From positions 1 to 64,000 of the forward strand of contig JAHYIW010000015.1 in the NCBI GenBank assembly GCA_019429445.1: a stretch of DNA of 64,000 nt, in the 5' to 3' direction. Positions 51,487-61,378 of the stretch are shown here, piece by piece. The stretch comes from Desulfuromonadaceae bacterium (GTDB taxonomy: Bacteria; Desulfobacterota; Desulfuromonadia; Desulfuromonadales; JAHYIW01). The notes beneath the pieces were generated by a model. That model did not search any database and had not been told where the DNA came from. It saw only the letters and a list, made by a program, of their open reading frames with translations. Positions within the stretch are counted from its first letter, which is position 1, and the number at the start of each line of letters is the position of its first letter. Both the position numbers and the translations under genes were made by a program.

Positions 51487-51708
51487 TCAGATATATTTGA
51501 CCAACTTGCGCAGCGTCCCGACCCAGGAGCAACCGCAGCAGTGTACGGCGGAAAAATCTCGCCCCGCAAGGTCAGCGGCGGACGTTTCAGTCGGGAACGG
51601 GACGCCAGAAAAATCGACGTGAAAGTAGACTTTATCCCCCTGTTCATCGACGATGAAGAACCGGGCGACGCCGCATTGTGGGCAAAGCAGATATTTTGGT
51701 CCGGACAT
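51487..51708 (-). CDS. small zinc-ribbon protein downstream of hisG
   Basis: 73 residues with two cysteine pairs, LLCPQCGVARFF near the N-terminus and AVHCCGCSWVG near the C-terminus, the usual four-Cys zinc ribbon. The part between is a small beta-rich segment (GDKVYFHVDFSGVPF). ATG 51708 is preferred since GGTGAG lies 6 bases ahead; ATG 51714 is too close. Probably the third gene of hisI-hisG-(this). Function unknown. Confidence 0.7.
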   Translation of the reverse strand: MSGPKYLLCPQCGVARFFIVDEQGDKVYFHVDFSGVPFPTETSAADLAGRDFSAVHCCGCSWVGTLRKLVKYI

Positions 51709-51733
51709 TATCATCTCACCGTGAGCCTCACCC

Positions 51734-52609
51734 TCAGATGATCTTGTTGAGCGGGTATTCAACAATCCCCTCGGCACCGAGTTTGATCAACTCGGGAACA
51801 ATCGAACGAACCTGGTTCTCGGGCAGAATTGTTTCGATCGACACCCAGTCCGATTGATAGAGGTGCGCGACAGTTGGTCGATTGAGGCTCGGCAGAATCG
51901 CGGTAATCGCTGCGACCTTGTCGCACGGAGCGTTCAGCTTCATCCCCACCATCCCCTCGGCGGCCAGTGCGGCATTGAGCAATATCGCAATCTGTTCGAT
52001 TTTGGTGCGTTTCCAGGGATCGTTCCACGCATCTTTGTTGGCGATCAGCACCGGTACCGATTCCATCAGCTCGCAGACGATGCGCAGGTTGTTGGCGCGG
52101 ATTGTCGAGCCGGTCTCGGTCACTTCAACGATCGCGTCACACAACCCGGCCAGAATCTTTGCCTCGGTGGCTCCCCACGAGAACTCAACATCAACCGCGA
52201 TTTTCTGTTGTGCAAAGTAGCGCTTGGTGAAACCGACCAGTTCCGTCGAGATCGTTGCCCCGGCAAGATCCGCAGGCTTCTGCACCGGCGAATCCTGCGC
52301 CACCACCAGCACCCAGCGGGCCGGGCGGCGCGACACCTTGGAGTAGACCATTGCACAGACTTCGACCACATCGGAGTCGTTTTCCCGCACCCAGTCGCGC
52401 CCGGCAATGCCGACGTCAAGCTTGCCGCGTTCGAGCACGCCAGCCATCTCTTGCGGACGCACCAGGCTGCATTTCATTTCGTCATCGTCGCAAGTCGGAA
52501 AATAACTCCGCGAACTGGTCTTGATCTTCCACCCCGCCTTGTCGAACAGCTCAACGGTCGCTTGCTCCAGGCTCCCTTTCGGGATACCGACTTTCAATTC
52601 GTTGCTCAT
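51734..52609 (-). CDS. hisG: ATP phosphoribosyltransferase, long form
   Basis: First enzyme of histidine synthesis, joining ATP and PRPP. 291 residues, the long HisG_L form with a C-terminal regulatory ACT-like domain (about 215-291, [16 protein letters not shown]) that binds histidine, so no HisZ is needed. Motifs: [45 protein letters not shown] and [20 protein letters not shown] (PRPP-binding). GAGGAT precedes ATG 52609. It follows hisI by 43 bases. Confidence 0.96.
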   Translation of the reverse strand: MSNELKVGIPKGSLEQATVELFDKAGWKIKTSSRSYFPTCDDDEMKCSLVRPQEMAGVLERGKLDVGIAGRDWVRENDSDVVEVCAMVYSKVSRRPARWVLVVAQDSPVQKPADLAGATISTELVGFTKRYFAQQKIAVDVEFSWGATEAKILAGLCDAIVEVTETGSTIRANNLRIVCELMESVPVLIANKDAWNDPWKRTKIEQIAILLNAALAAEGMVGMKLNAPCDKVAAITAILPSLNRPTVAHLYQSDWVSIETILPENQVRSIVPELIKLGAEGIVEYPLNKII

Positions 52610-52652
52610 ATCATCCTCTTCAGTTGATTGGCCACCGGGGGCTGGAAAACAA

Positions 52653-53033
52653 TTATTTCTTCTTGTAAACCTCGTCCGGATCGAACAGCGGGTTGGAGTG
52701 CTCGACCCACTGGCCGTCTTCCCATTTGACATAGAAACAGCTGCGATTGCCGGTGTGGCACGCGGCGGGACCGTTTTGCTTGACCTTGATAACGACGGTA
52801 TCGGCATCGCAGTCGGTGTAGATTTCCTTGACCTCCTGCGTGTTCCCCGATTCCTCTCCTTTCATCCAGTACTTGTTGCGGGTGCGGCTGAAGAACCAGG
52901 TCTTGCCGTCGCGCAAGGTGTTCTCCAGCGTTTTTTTATCCATGAAGGCCACCATCAACACTTCATTGTTCTCGTAGTCCTGAATAATCGCCGGAATCAG
53001 GCCACCCATTTTGTCAAAATCGATTTCTATCAC
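52653..53033 (-). CDS. hisI: phosphoribosyl-AMP cyclohydrolase
   Basis: Third step of histidine synthesis. 126 residues: [29 protein letters not shown], then [13 protein letters not shown] and the metal-binding [12 protein letters not shown] with [15 protein letters not shown]. HisE (pyrophosphohydrolase) is not fused. GTG 53033 start behind AGGAGG. First gene of hisI-hisG-zinc ribbon. Confidence 0.97.
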   Translation of the reverse strand: MIEIDFDKMGGLIPAIIQDYENNEVLMVAFMDKKTLENTLRDGKTWFFSRTRNKYWMKGEESGNTQEVKEIYTDCDADTVVIKVKQNGPAACHTGNRSCFYVKWEDGQWVEHSNPLFDPDEVYKKK

Positions 53034-53126
53034 GCGCTACCTCCTGTTTATTTGATAAGAAAACCTTTAATACAACGCACCCGAAACGGTGTCAACTTTT
53101 TGCTCGCGCCCGGCAGCGAAACTGCT

Positions 53127-54032
53127 ATGATGGCGACTATGCAATCCTTAACGATTCACCCTGACGAAACCGGACTCACCACCCTTGAATTCCTGCAACG
53201 GCGCATCCCCGCGGCACCCGCCGCATATCTGCGTCAACTGCTGAAAAACGGCAAGATCAGCGGCGACCAGGGGCCATTGCGGGCGACCGATCGCCTGCGC
53301 GCCGCGACAACGGTGCAGCTGCCAGCCAGTGGCCGACTGCAAGAACTCCTCGCCGTCCCCGCACCGCCGCCGACCGCCGTCGAGATTCTGTTTGAAACGC
53401 GGGAGATTCTGGTCGTGGCCAAACCGGCGGGGCTGGCGATGCACGCCGGAGTCGGCCACGAGGACGATCATCTCAGCGGGCGGGTCAACGCCCTGCTCAA
53501 GGCGCGTGGCGACCGTTTCATGGTCGCGCCGGTACAACGGCTTGACCTGGACACTTCAGGGCCGGTACTCTTCGGCAAGGGGAAAAGCGCCTGTGCCGAA
53601 CTGGGTCGCCTCTTCATGCGCCATGATGTCGAAAAAGACTATCTGGCGCTGGTTTCCGGTCAATTGCGCGGCGAACTTTACACTGGCCAGACTCTCACTT
53701 CAGTGATTCCGGCCAAAGGCAAAACCAAGGAGGCAACAACCTCCTTTCGCGTTCTCGGTCGCTCCCCTGCCGCCACGCTTCTGGAGCTGCGCATCCATAG
53801 CGGTCGCCAGCACCAGATTCGCCGCCAGCTGGCCGATCTCGGGCACCCACTCTACGGTGACCGCCGTTATCGCGGACCTTGTCCGGAAGGGTTACCGCGC
53901 CTCTTTCTGCACTGTCGGCGACTGGCGTTCAACGACCCCTTCAACGGGGCACCGCTCGACTTCACCCAACCCTTGCCCGCTGATCTGAAAATATTTCTGG
54001 ACACCATCGTCCCCGCAGCGGCCTTGCCCTGA
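53127..54032 (+). CDS. RluA-family pseudouridine synthase
   Basis: About 301 residues. An N-terminal S4-like RNA-binding part (TTLEFLQRRI, AYLRQLLKNGKISGD) is followed by the catalytic domain. The RluA signature, normally HRLDxxTSG, reads QRLDLDTSGPVLF here; the catalytic Asp is kept but His is Gln. Other motifs are ILVVAKPAGLAMHAG, KDYLALVSG and LRIHSGRQHQIRRQLADLGHPLYGD. It isomerises uridine in rRNA or tRNA; which site is unknown. Start candidates ATG 53127, 53130 and 53139 share one frame; none has a strong ribosome-binding site. Confidence 0.88.
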   Translation: MMATMQSLTIHPDETGLTTLEFLQRRIPAAPAAYLRQLLKNGKISGDQGPLRATDRLRAATTVQLPASGRLQELLAVPAPPPTAVEILFETREILVVAKPAGLAMHAGVGHEDDHLSGRVNALLKARGDRFMVAPVQRLDLDTSGPVLFGKGKSACAELGRLFMRHDVEKDYLALVSGQLRGELYTGQTLTSVIPAKGKTKEATTSFRVLGRSPAATLLELRIHSGRQHQIRRQLADLGHPLYGDRRYRGPCPEGLPRLFLHCRRLAFNDPFNGAPLDFTQPLPADLKIFLDTIVPAAALP

Positions 54033-54151
54033 ACCGTGTCACGTCGCCGGTGCGGAAAATCTGGTTTTGCGGAAAACCTTTTCATCGCACCATTTTCAGG
54101 CTAGAATAGCAGCTGTTATTCCTCTGACGACCCTGAGCGATTGTCCCGACT

Positions 54152-57100
54152 ATGACTCCACGACGTCTGCTACTCAGTATTGCCCTCCTGGTTGGCCTGA
54201 TCATCGGGGTGGCTTGCGCCGTCTTCATCAGCACGTTTGACATTAACGATTATCGCGCCACGCTCGAAAAATCGCTCAGCGAAGCTCTGGCGCAGCCGGT
54301 CAAGCTCGGCGCGGGGCACATGGCACCGGGGTTCGGCCTGGCCATCACTTACGATGGGATTGTCATCGGGGATGACGCAACAGAGCCGCTGCTGACCGCC
54401 AGGCAATTGATGTTCAAGGTGCGCTTGCTGTCTCTTTTGACGTTGCGCGTTGATTTTTCGCACGTCTCGCTGCTGCAACCGGTGCTGCGTCTGAACACAG
54501 TCGAAAACAGTTTGACGAACGGCTCAGGGGTGACCCTGGGAGCGCAAAACACCCTGCAGACCTTGATTCATTCGCTGGACATCCGCGACGGCAAGATCAT
54601 CTGGAACGGAGGTTCCGCGCAACAACCACGCAGCGTGGTCCTCGACCAGCTGAATGCCGCGGTCTCCAACCTGGCGTTCGATCGACCGATCAAGCTCCAG
54701 CTGCAAACCCGTATCAACAGTCATGGCGACACAATCCCTTTGCAGGCGGTCGGCAAGATCACCCTCCCGCGTCAGGCTGACTGGCGCCAGATTGTGACCG
54801 ATCTGGAAATCCGCGCCGAGGCGCTGCCCGCTGCGATGTTTAATCAATTCCTCCCCCCCGACATCACCCTGGCCGCCGCCGGCCCGTTCACGCTGCGGCT
54901 GGAACTCGACGGTTCCCCCCAATCCGGTCTGCGCACGGCAGCACAACTGAAAGCTAAAAAACCGCGCCTCATCCTGCCGAATCAGGAAACTCTCCCGCTG
55001 ACCGAGCTGGCACTGGCAGGGGTCTGGACGACAGGGAAAGAACAACGTATCGACCAGCTGCGCCTGACGACGGGTGCGGCGGTCGTCGCCGGGGAAATCG
55101 TTCTCTCTGGACCGGCGGAGAACCGCTATTGTGCCGGACGGCTGAGCGGAACGATCCCTGAACTGAATCGTTTTCAGGCTGCACTGCAAAACTGGTTCCC
55201 CGCTGCGGGGGTTGCCTCCGGGTCGTTTGGCGGTCAGCTGCAATGTTCTGAATTTTCCTTTGCCGGAGCGCTTTCCGCCTGGCAGGGGCCGTGGCGCGAG
55301 CTGCCGATCAAAAGCGCCGCACTCCGCCTGTCAAATCTTGCCGTCCCTCTCCCTGACGGCCTGTCATTCACCGCTGGCGAGGTCAATATCGATTTCAGGA
55401 ACGACATCCTGACCTTCAGCGATGGTCACGGGCGACTGGCCAAACAGCCGCTGAGCTTCTCGGGCACCGTGACCCATCCGGCAACAGATGGTGCCCTTGA
55501 CCTGTTCCTCGACACAACGGTGTCATCTGCCGTCTTGACCCCTTTGCCCTTCAACCTTCCCGCAGCCTTGGCCCTCAGCGGGAATATTCCGCTCACCGCG
55601 CGCCTTGGCGGGCAACTGACCTCACCCGAGATCCGGCTCGTTGCCGACCTGACACCGTTCGCTGTCAGCCGGGACGCTCATCCGCTGAAAAGAGTGGACG
55701 AGCCCGGACGTTTCACCGCCATGCTGACGGCAACCGATCCTGAACGGTGGCGCGGCGACGCCCTCCTTGAAATACCGCTGATCACTCTTGCCATCGACGG
55801 GACCAGGCAACGCGGCGGTGATCAAACCTTTCAGCTGAACATTGCAGCCCCTGCCACACCGTTGTCCCGCTTCACGACGCTCCTGCCAGAGCTGGCCACA
55901 CTCCGTCCCGCCGGAACAATCAGCGGGAATTATCAGCTCAGCGGCGCCGCAGGACAACCGACCCGCCATGCCGGAACGCTGCAATTAAACGCTGTCGGCG
56001 TCTCGCTGCACGGCGTTGTCGCCGATATTTCCGCGCTCAACGGAGTGATCAACATCACCCACGAGCAACTTGACGGTACCGGCTTGACCGCAGTGATCGG
56101 TGCATCCCCCGCAGCCTTTGATCTGCATGTTGCTGACTTGACCGCACCGGTCGTCGACATCGCCTTGCGCGTTCCACAAATGCGTGCCGATGAGTTGATT
56201 TTTTATTCCCCCACCCGCACCCTGCACGATCTTGACGCCCGGTTACGCATCGGCGCTGAGCATATCGAATTCAGTCGGGTCAATGTTCGTCTGCCTGCGG
56301 GGACCTCGGCGACGGTGACCGGGTACGCCGACTGGCACGATCAGGTCAAAGTCAAGCTGGATATTGCCGGAAAGTGGGCTGATGTCGATGAAATCATCGG
56401 TTTATGGAGTGACCCGCACGTGCCGCACGCCGCCCCCACCGACGCGCTGCCAGCGGCCCCCCAGAGGCAGAATAATCACGATGTTTTCGTCGATATTGCT
56501 GTCAAGGCCGACAACGGGGTGATCAAAAACTTTACCTTTCGCGACGCCGAAGCGCGCATCGTCTGGCGCGATGATAAATTGATCATTCATCCGCTGACCT
56601 TCTCTGGAGACCCCGGATTTTGCACTGGGCAGGTGATTTTTGAAAGCCATCCGGGTGCACGTTCCCGGCTGCGGATTTCCGGTTACGGCAGTGATTTTGC
56701 GGCAGCGACCGTTTATGAGCGCCTGCTGCAAAAAAAAGCACCTCTTAGCGGCAACATGATCAGCGGTTTTTATCTCGACGGGTTGCTCAACGGCACATTC
56801 ATCGACACGCTCAATGGCGGGGTCAGTCTGCACATCAAAGACGGTGTACTGCGCCGTTTCAAGATTTTGTCCAAAGTTTTTTCCATTTTAAATGTCTCGC
56901 AGATCTTCCAGTTTCAGTTGCCTGACATGGCGCGGGAGGGGATGCCGTTTGAGCGACTTGACGCCTCGTTCAAAATCACCGACGGGGTGTTGCACACCGA
57001 GGATCTTTTTATCAAGAGTAACGCCATGAACCTGTCGCTGATCGGCGATATCAACCTCGCCAACGAAACCCTCAATCTGGTCATGGGGGTCAAGCCGCTG

Positions 57101-57331
57101 CGCACGGTCGATCGCATTATAACCCAGATTCCTTTGGCTGGCTGGATTCTGACCGGGGAGGAAAAAGCGTTGATTACCGCACAGTTCAAGGTAACCGGGG
57201 CGCGTGATGACCCCAAGGTTGAGGCCATTCCCATCACCTCGTTGTCCGACACGGTATTCGGTATTTTTAAACGTATTTTCGGCCTCCCCGCGAAGGTCGT
57301 GACCGATGTCGGGGAGTTTATCAAACAATAG
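54152..57331 (+). CDS. AsmA-family protein
   Basis: 1059 residues. One N-terminal helix (LLLSIALLVGLIIGVACAVF) is followed by a very large, mostly beta periplasmic region. The N-terminal NDYRATLEKSLSEALAQPVKLG is typical of AsmA. The C-terminal domain (LSGNMISGFYLDGLLNGTFIDT, INLANETLNLVMGVKPLRTVDRII) is the conserved AsmA-like C-terminus. AsmA-like proteins are thought to bridge the envelope and carry phospholipid toward the outer membrane. Start ATG 54152 has a weak ribosome-binding site. The MITE-like repeat begins immediately at its 3' end. Confidence 0.9.
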   Translation: MTPRRLLLSIALLVGLIIGVACAVFISTFDINDYRATLEKSLSEALAQPVKLGAGHMAPGFGLAITYDGIVIGDDATEPLLTARQLMFKVRLLSLLTLRVDFSHVSLLQPVLRLNTVENSLTNGSGVTLGAQNTLQTLIHSLDIRDGKIIWNGGSAQQPRSVVLDQLNAAVSNLAFDRPIKLQLQTRINSHGDTIPLQAVGKITLPRQADWRQIVTDLEIRAEALPAAMFNQFLPPDITLAAAGPFTLRLELDGSPQSGLRTAAQLKAKKPRLILPNQETLPLTELALAGVWTTGKEQRIDQLRLTTGAAVVAGEIVLSGPAENRYCAGRLSGTIPELNRFQAALQNWFPAAGVASGSFGGQLQCSEFSFAGALSAWQGPWRELPIKSAALRLSNLAVPLPDGLSFTAGEVNIDFRNDILTFSDGHGRLAKQPLSFSGTVTHPATDGALDLFLDTTVSSAVLTPLPFNLPAALALSGNIPLTARLGGQLTSPEIRLVADLTPFAVSRDAHPLKRVDEPGRFTAMLTATDPERWRGDALLEIPLITLAIDGTRQRGGDQTFQLNIAAPATPLSRFTTLLPELATLRPAGTISGNYQLSGAAGQPTRHAGTLQLNAVGVSLHGVVADISALNGVINITHEQLDGTGLTAVIGASPAAFDLHVADLTAPVVDIALRVPQMRADELIFYSPTRTLHDLDARLRIGAEHIEFSRVNVRLPAGTSATVTGYADWHDQVKVKLDIAGKWADVDEIIGLWSDPHVPHAAPTDALPAAPQRQNNHDVFVDIAVKADNGVIKNFTFRDAEARIVWRDDKLIIHPLTFSGDPGFCTGQVIFESHPGARSRLRISGYGSDFAAATVYERLLQKKAPLSGNMISGFYLDGLLNGTFIDTLNGGVSLHIKDGVLRRFKILSKVFSILNVSQIFQFQLPDMAREGMPFERLDASFKITDGVLHTEDLFIKSNAMNLSLIGDINLANETLNLVMGVKPLRTVDRIITQIPLAGWILTGEEKALITAQFKVTGARDDPKVEAIPITSLSDTVFGIFKRIFGLPAKVVTDVGEFIKQ

Positions 57332-57484
57332 TGATGGCGTCGCAAAAAGTCCGCCCTACGGCGTTACACTGATTTTTCAGGACCTCGACCTACCTGATGT
57401 AGGCCTTCGCCCCTGCAAAACCACCAAGCCTTGGAGGACGAAATTTTTGCTTAGCCATCTCATTATTTTTTGCGAGTGCATCAA
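57332..57484. repeat. MITE-like element with imperfect terminal inverted repeats
   Basis: TGATGGCGTCGCAAAAAG (from 57332) and, read inverted from 57484, TGATGCACTCGCAAAAA match at 14 of 17 positions. The interior (about 115 bases) has no open frame worth calling. It directly follows the AsmA stop codon. The next 260 bases to the kinase gene hold no recognised feature. Confidence 0.6.
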
Positions 57485-57745
57485 CAATAGTGGTGAGCGG
57501 GTATTGGCGAACGTCGGCACCCGGCATCTGCCAGCTTGCGTAGAATCGTCCGTGAATTTAGCGGTTCGGTTGAATTTTTCTGTCAATCAACTATTCTTTT
57601 CTTGGCATGCATCAGGCGGATACTTCCGCATCCTTTTGATGATGACCCTCCCTGAAAAAACACACCATACTCTTTGCTGATTGTTCAAGCGGAACCGGTG
57701 CAGCGCGAAGGCCCGCGTAATCTGGTTCGCTGACGGAGCTCCCTC

Positions 57746-60700
57746 ATGTTTACATATAAAAATCTCAAGATTGGCAAAAAGCTGTTCCTCAGCATTGGCT
57801 TGATGATCGTCCTTGCTGTCGGCATCGGTCTGCTGGGCATCAAAGGCATGGAGCGCCTCGAACGGCAATTGCTGAATCTTTACGAAAGTACACTGACTTC
57901 GGCGCTTTACACCAATGAAGCCTACGCCGAACTGATTTACCATAACCGCCGTTTTTATCGCCACCTGCTTGCCGATGATACGCAAACGATGGCTCTGGTC
58001 AAGGAACAGGTGCTCAACAACGAGCAGAAAATTATTGCCGCCCTGGACAAATACCGGGCGACCGAACTCGTCCCGGCAGAAAGTGAATTGCTGGCGCGTT
58101 TTGACCATATCTGGGGCAGGTACCTTGAAGCCAAAGATACCGTTTTCACGCTCTCTGCCGCGATGAGAAAGAAGGAGGCCCTTGACCTGTCCGAATCGAT
58201 GGGACGACCGTTATTCAAGGAGCTTGACGGAATTCTTTCCGCCTTGCTCCGTTTCAATCAGGAGGAGGGGAAGAAAAGTCGCAATGCGGCGGAAATATTT
58301 TTCCACAACGAGCGCGGCAAGATGGTTGCGGGGCTGATCCTGCTGATCGGTGCCGGTTTTTTACAAGTCTGGTTGACCACCCGCTTTATCGTGGTGCCGT
58401 TGCGACAGGCAATCAAGATCAACAGCCAACTGATCTTGCAGGGGAGTGATCAGCTCGATCTGATTGAAACTGTCGCCAACGGTGATTATTCACAAATCGT
58501 CTCTGCTCCCCCGGAACTGCCCATCCCGAAAAGTGAATTACACGCCGACGAAACCGGCGATCTGCTGCGTTCCGCTCTGCAACTGCACGAGGGACAGCTT
58601 GCCTTGAGCCGGTCGATGGCAAAGATGACCGGGATTCTGTTCAAAAACCAGGAGAAAAATCGTCGCAGCGACTGGCTCAAATCCGGAATCAACAATGCCA
58701 ACGAACAGCTGCGTGGTGAAAAAAATACGCAGCAGTTGGCCAGCGACCTGCTCGCGTTTCTGATCCCCTGCCTCGGAGCAACCGTGGGGGCACTCTACCT
58801 CCTTGATCGGCAGCAGGAAGAACTCACTCTGGCGTCAAGCTGGGGACTGCCCAAAGATTTCCAGCCCCAGACAAGTCTTTCTCTGGGAAGTGGCATTCTC
58901 GGTCAGGCCGCGCGGGAACAACGGCAAATCTGCGTACATGACATGCCGTCGGGATATCTGCCGACAAGTTCCGCCCTCGGCAAGGTGGCGACCTGCGAAG
59001 TCATTGCCCATCCACTGATTCACAATGGCGAGCTGTTCGGCGCGCTTGAATTAGGCAGCCTGCACCCGCTCCCCGATGAAGCCCGCGAGCTGCTTGTCTA
59101 TATCGGCACCGATCTGGCGCTGGCGATCAAGGTCGCCCAGGCACGGGAGCAGATCGGGGCGCTGCTCGAACAGGCACAACAGCAGACCGAGGAATTACGG
59201 GTGCAGCAGGAAGAGTTGCAACAGAGCAACGAGGAGCTCGAAGAGCGCGCCCAATTGCTGGAACAGCAGCGCGAACAGATCAGCGTGCAGAATCGGGAGA
59301 TCGAACTGGCGACCGAACAGGTGCAACGCAAAGCCACCGAACTGGAACGCATCAGCGCCTATAAATCGGAATTTCTCGCCAACATGTCGCACGAGTTGCG
59401 CAGTCCGCTGAACAGCCTGCTGATCCTTTCTTCACTCCTCAAAGAGAACCGCGATGGAAACCTGACTGAGAAACAGGTGAAGTTCGCCGCCACCATCAAC
59501 CATGCTGGCGAGGATCTGCTGGCGCTGATCAACGACATCCTCGACCTCTCCAAGGTTGAAGCCGGACATCTGCAACTGTGCTATGCACCGCTCCTGCTGA
59601 CCGAGTTGTGCAGCGAGCTGCAAAACCTATCGCAGCCGCTGTTTGAGGACAAGGGGCTGCAATTGAACATCACCCTGAGTGACGATGTCCCCGGCGCAAT
59701 CGATGCCGATCGCCAACGTCTCCAGCAGATACTTCGCAACCTGTTGACCAACGCCTGCAAATTCACGCCCCAGGGGGAAGTCTCGCTGCGGGTGCGCCCC
59801 TTGCAACCCTATGAGGGGGGGGTGAAAGGGCCGGGGGTGGCCTTCGAGGTTCAAGACACCGGTATCGGCATCCCCCCGGAAAAACATCAGTTGATCTTCG
59901 AAGCATTCCAGCAGGCTGACGGCAGCACCAGTCGTCAATACGGCGGCACCGGCCTGGGGCTTTCCATTGCCCTGCAACTCGCCCGCCACATGGGGGGCAA
60001 CCTGCTCCTCGCCAGCACTCCGGGGCAAGGCAGCACCTTCACCCTGTGCCTGCCCCTGCGCCCGGCAGCAGGGATGGCCGCGCCGCTGGACATACCGCCA
60101 CCGTCGGCACCTGCCACCACAGCGGTTAAACCGGAAGCACTCGCAGATCTCCCCCAGCCGCTCAGTGATGATCGCGCGCTCCTCACACCAGACGACCGGG
60201 CGATTCTGATTATCGAAGACGACCTGTCTTTTGCCCAACTGCTGGCCGATATGGTCCGGGCGCGGCACTTCAAGGTGCTGGTCGCTGCCGACGGCGAGAG
60301 TGGCCTTGCGCTGGCCGACCACGTTAAGCCAAGCGCTGTCATCCTCGACATCATGCTGCCGCATATCGACGGCTGGGCGGTGATGCGGCGTCTCAAGGAC
60401 AACCCGCGTACCCGCCACATTCCGGTACACTTCATCACCTGTCTGGATGAGGAGCACAAGGCGCTGGCCATGGGTGCGGTTGGCTACCTGCGCAAACCGG
60501 TCAGCAGCGAACAGCTTGACAGTGTCTTCGGCACCCTTGAGGAGGCCGTCAGCAAGACCGTTCGACGGCTGCTGATCGTCGAGGATAATGAGAGCGAGGC
60601 GGCGGCGATGGTCGAGTTGCTCGGCGAACGCAACGTTGAGATCACCGTTGTCTCCGATGGACAGGCCGCCATCGACCACCTGAAAAGCAACCATTTCGAC

Positions 60701-61378
60701 TGCATCGTGCTTGATCTGGGGCTTACCGACACCACCGGCTTTACCCTGCTTGAGCATCTGCGCAGTCATCCACAATTTTTCCGGATTCCGGTTATCATTC
60801 ACTCCGGGCAGGAGCTCTCCCGCGAGGATGAACACCGCCTGCGCCGTTATAGCGAGAGTATCATCATCAAGGGCACACGTAGCCCCGAGCGCCTGCTCAA
60901 CGAAGTGACCCTCTTCCTGCACCTGGTGGAAAGCGGTCTCTCGCCGGGAAAACAGCAGATGATCCGCACGGTACTCGACAAAGAGGCGATGCTGGCAGGG
61001 AAAAAGGTGTTGATCGTCGATGACGATATGCGCAACATCTTTTCGCTGTCGAGCATCCTCGCCGAGAAAGAGCTGGTTATTTTCGAAGCTGAAAATGGTC
61101 GCGAGGCGTTGGCACGTCTCAACGAGCAGCCGGATATCGACCTGGTGCTGATGGACATCATGATGCCGGAGATGGACGGTTACGCGGCGATGCGCGCCAT
61201 CCGTCAGGATCAGCGTTTTACCCGTCTGCCGATCATCGCCATGACCGCCAAGGCTCTCAAGGGGGATCAGGAAAAGTGCCTGGAGGCCGGAGCGAGTGAC
61301 TATTTATCCAAACCGATCGACACCACCAAACTCTTTTCCTTGCTGCGGGTCTGGCTCTATCCGGGAGATGACCGCTGA
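57746..61378 (+). CDS. large hybrid histidine kinase with three receivers
   Basis: 1210 residues. First helix about 14-34; a four-helix-bundle-like periplasmic sensor (YNEAY-type LTSALYTNEAYAELIYHN); second helix about 190-212; then a GAF domain (about 330-460, GALYLLDRQQEELTLASSWG), a coiled coil (ELRVQQEELQQSNEELEER), HisKA with phospho-His in FLANMSHELRSPLNSLL, and an ATPase domain (NLLTNACKFT, DTGIGIP, GGTGLGLSI). Three receivers follow: IEDD...ILDIMLPHIDG, VEDNE...VLDLGLTDTTG and VDDDMRN...LMDIMMPEMDGY. No HPt domain. Its end overlaps cheR by one base. Confidence 0.93.
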   Translation: MFTYKNLKIGKKLFLSIGLMIVLAVGIGLLGIKGMERLERQLLNLYESTLTSALYTNEAYAELIYHNRRFYRHLLADDTQTMALVKEQVLNNEQKIIAALDKYRATELVPAESELLARFDHIWGRYLEAKDTVFTLSAAMRKKEALDLSESMGRPLFKELDGILSALLRFNQEEGKKSRNAAEIFFHNERGKMVAGLILLIGAGFLQVWLTTRFIVVPLRQAIKINSQLILQGSDQLDLIETVANGDYSQIVSAPPELPIPKSELHADETGDLLRSALQLHEGQLALSRSMAKMTGILFKNQEKNRRSDWLKSGINNANEQLRGEKNTQQLASDLLAFLIPCLGATVGALYLLDRQQEELTLASSWGLPKDFQPQTSLSLGSGILGQAAREQRQICVHDMPSGYLPTSSALGKVATCEVIAHPLIHNGELFGALELGSLHPLPDEARELLVYIGTDLALAIKVAQAREQIGALLEQAQQQTEELRVQQEELQQSNEELEERAQLLEQQREQISVQNREIELATEQVQRKATELERISAYKSEFLANMSHELRSPLNSLLILSSLLKENRDGNLTEKQVKFAATINHAGEDLLALINDILDLSKVEAGHLQLCYAPLLLTELCSELQNLSQPLFEDKGLQLNITLSDDVPGAIDADRQRLQQILRNLLTNACKFTPQGEVSLRVRPLQPYEGGVKGPGVAFEVQDTGIGIPPEKHQLIFEAFQQADGSTSRQYGGTGLGLSIALQLARHMGGNLLLASTPGQGSTFTLCLPLRPAAGMAAPLDIPPPSAPATTAVKPEALADLPQPLSDDRALLTPDDRAILIIEDDLSFAQLLADMVRARHFKVLVAADGESGLALADHVKPSAVILDIMLPHIDGWAVMRRLKDNPRTRHIPVHFITCLDEEHKALAMGAVGYLRKPVSSEQLDSVFGTLEEAVSKTVRRLLIVEDNESEAAAMVELLGERNVEITVVSDGQAAIDHLKSNHFDCIVLDLGLTDTTGFTLLEHLRSHPQFFRIPVIIHSGQELSREDEHRLRRYSESIIIKGTRSPERLLNEVTLFLHLVESGLSPGKQQMIRTVLDKEAMLAGKKVLIVDDDMRNIFSLSSILAEKELVIFEAENGREALARLNEQPDIDLVLMDIMMPEMDGYAAMRAIRQDQRFTRLPIIAMTAKALKGDQEKCLEAGASDYLSKPIDTTKLFSLLRVWLYPGDDR

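Noticed and set aside
52521-53126. Upstream in-frame extension of the pseudouridine synthase
   Set aside because: It is antisense to hisI and the hisG start; the family N-terminus begins near 53127.
59627-60922. Minus-strand open frame of 431 codons inside the hybrid kinase
   Set aside because: Antisense shadow; the plus strand carries complete kinase and receiver motifs.
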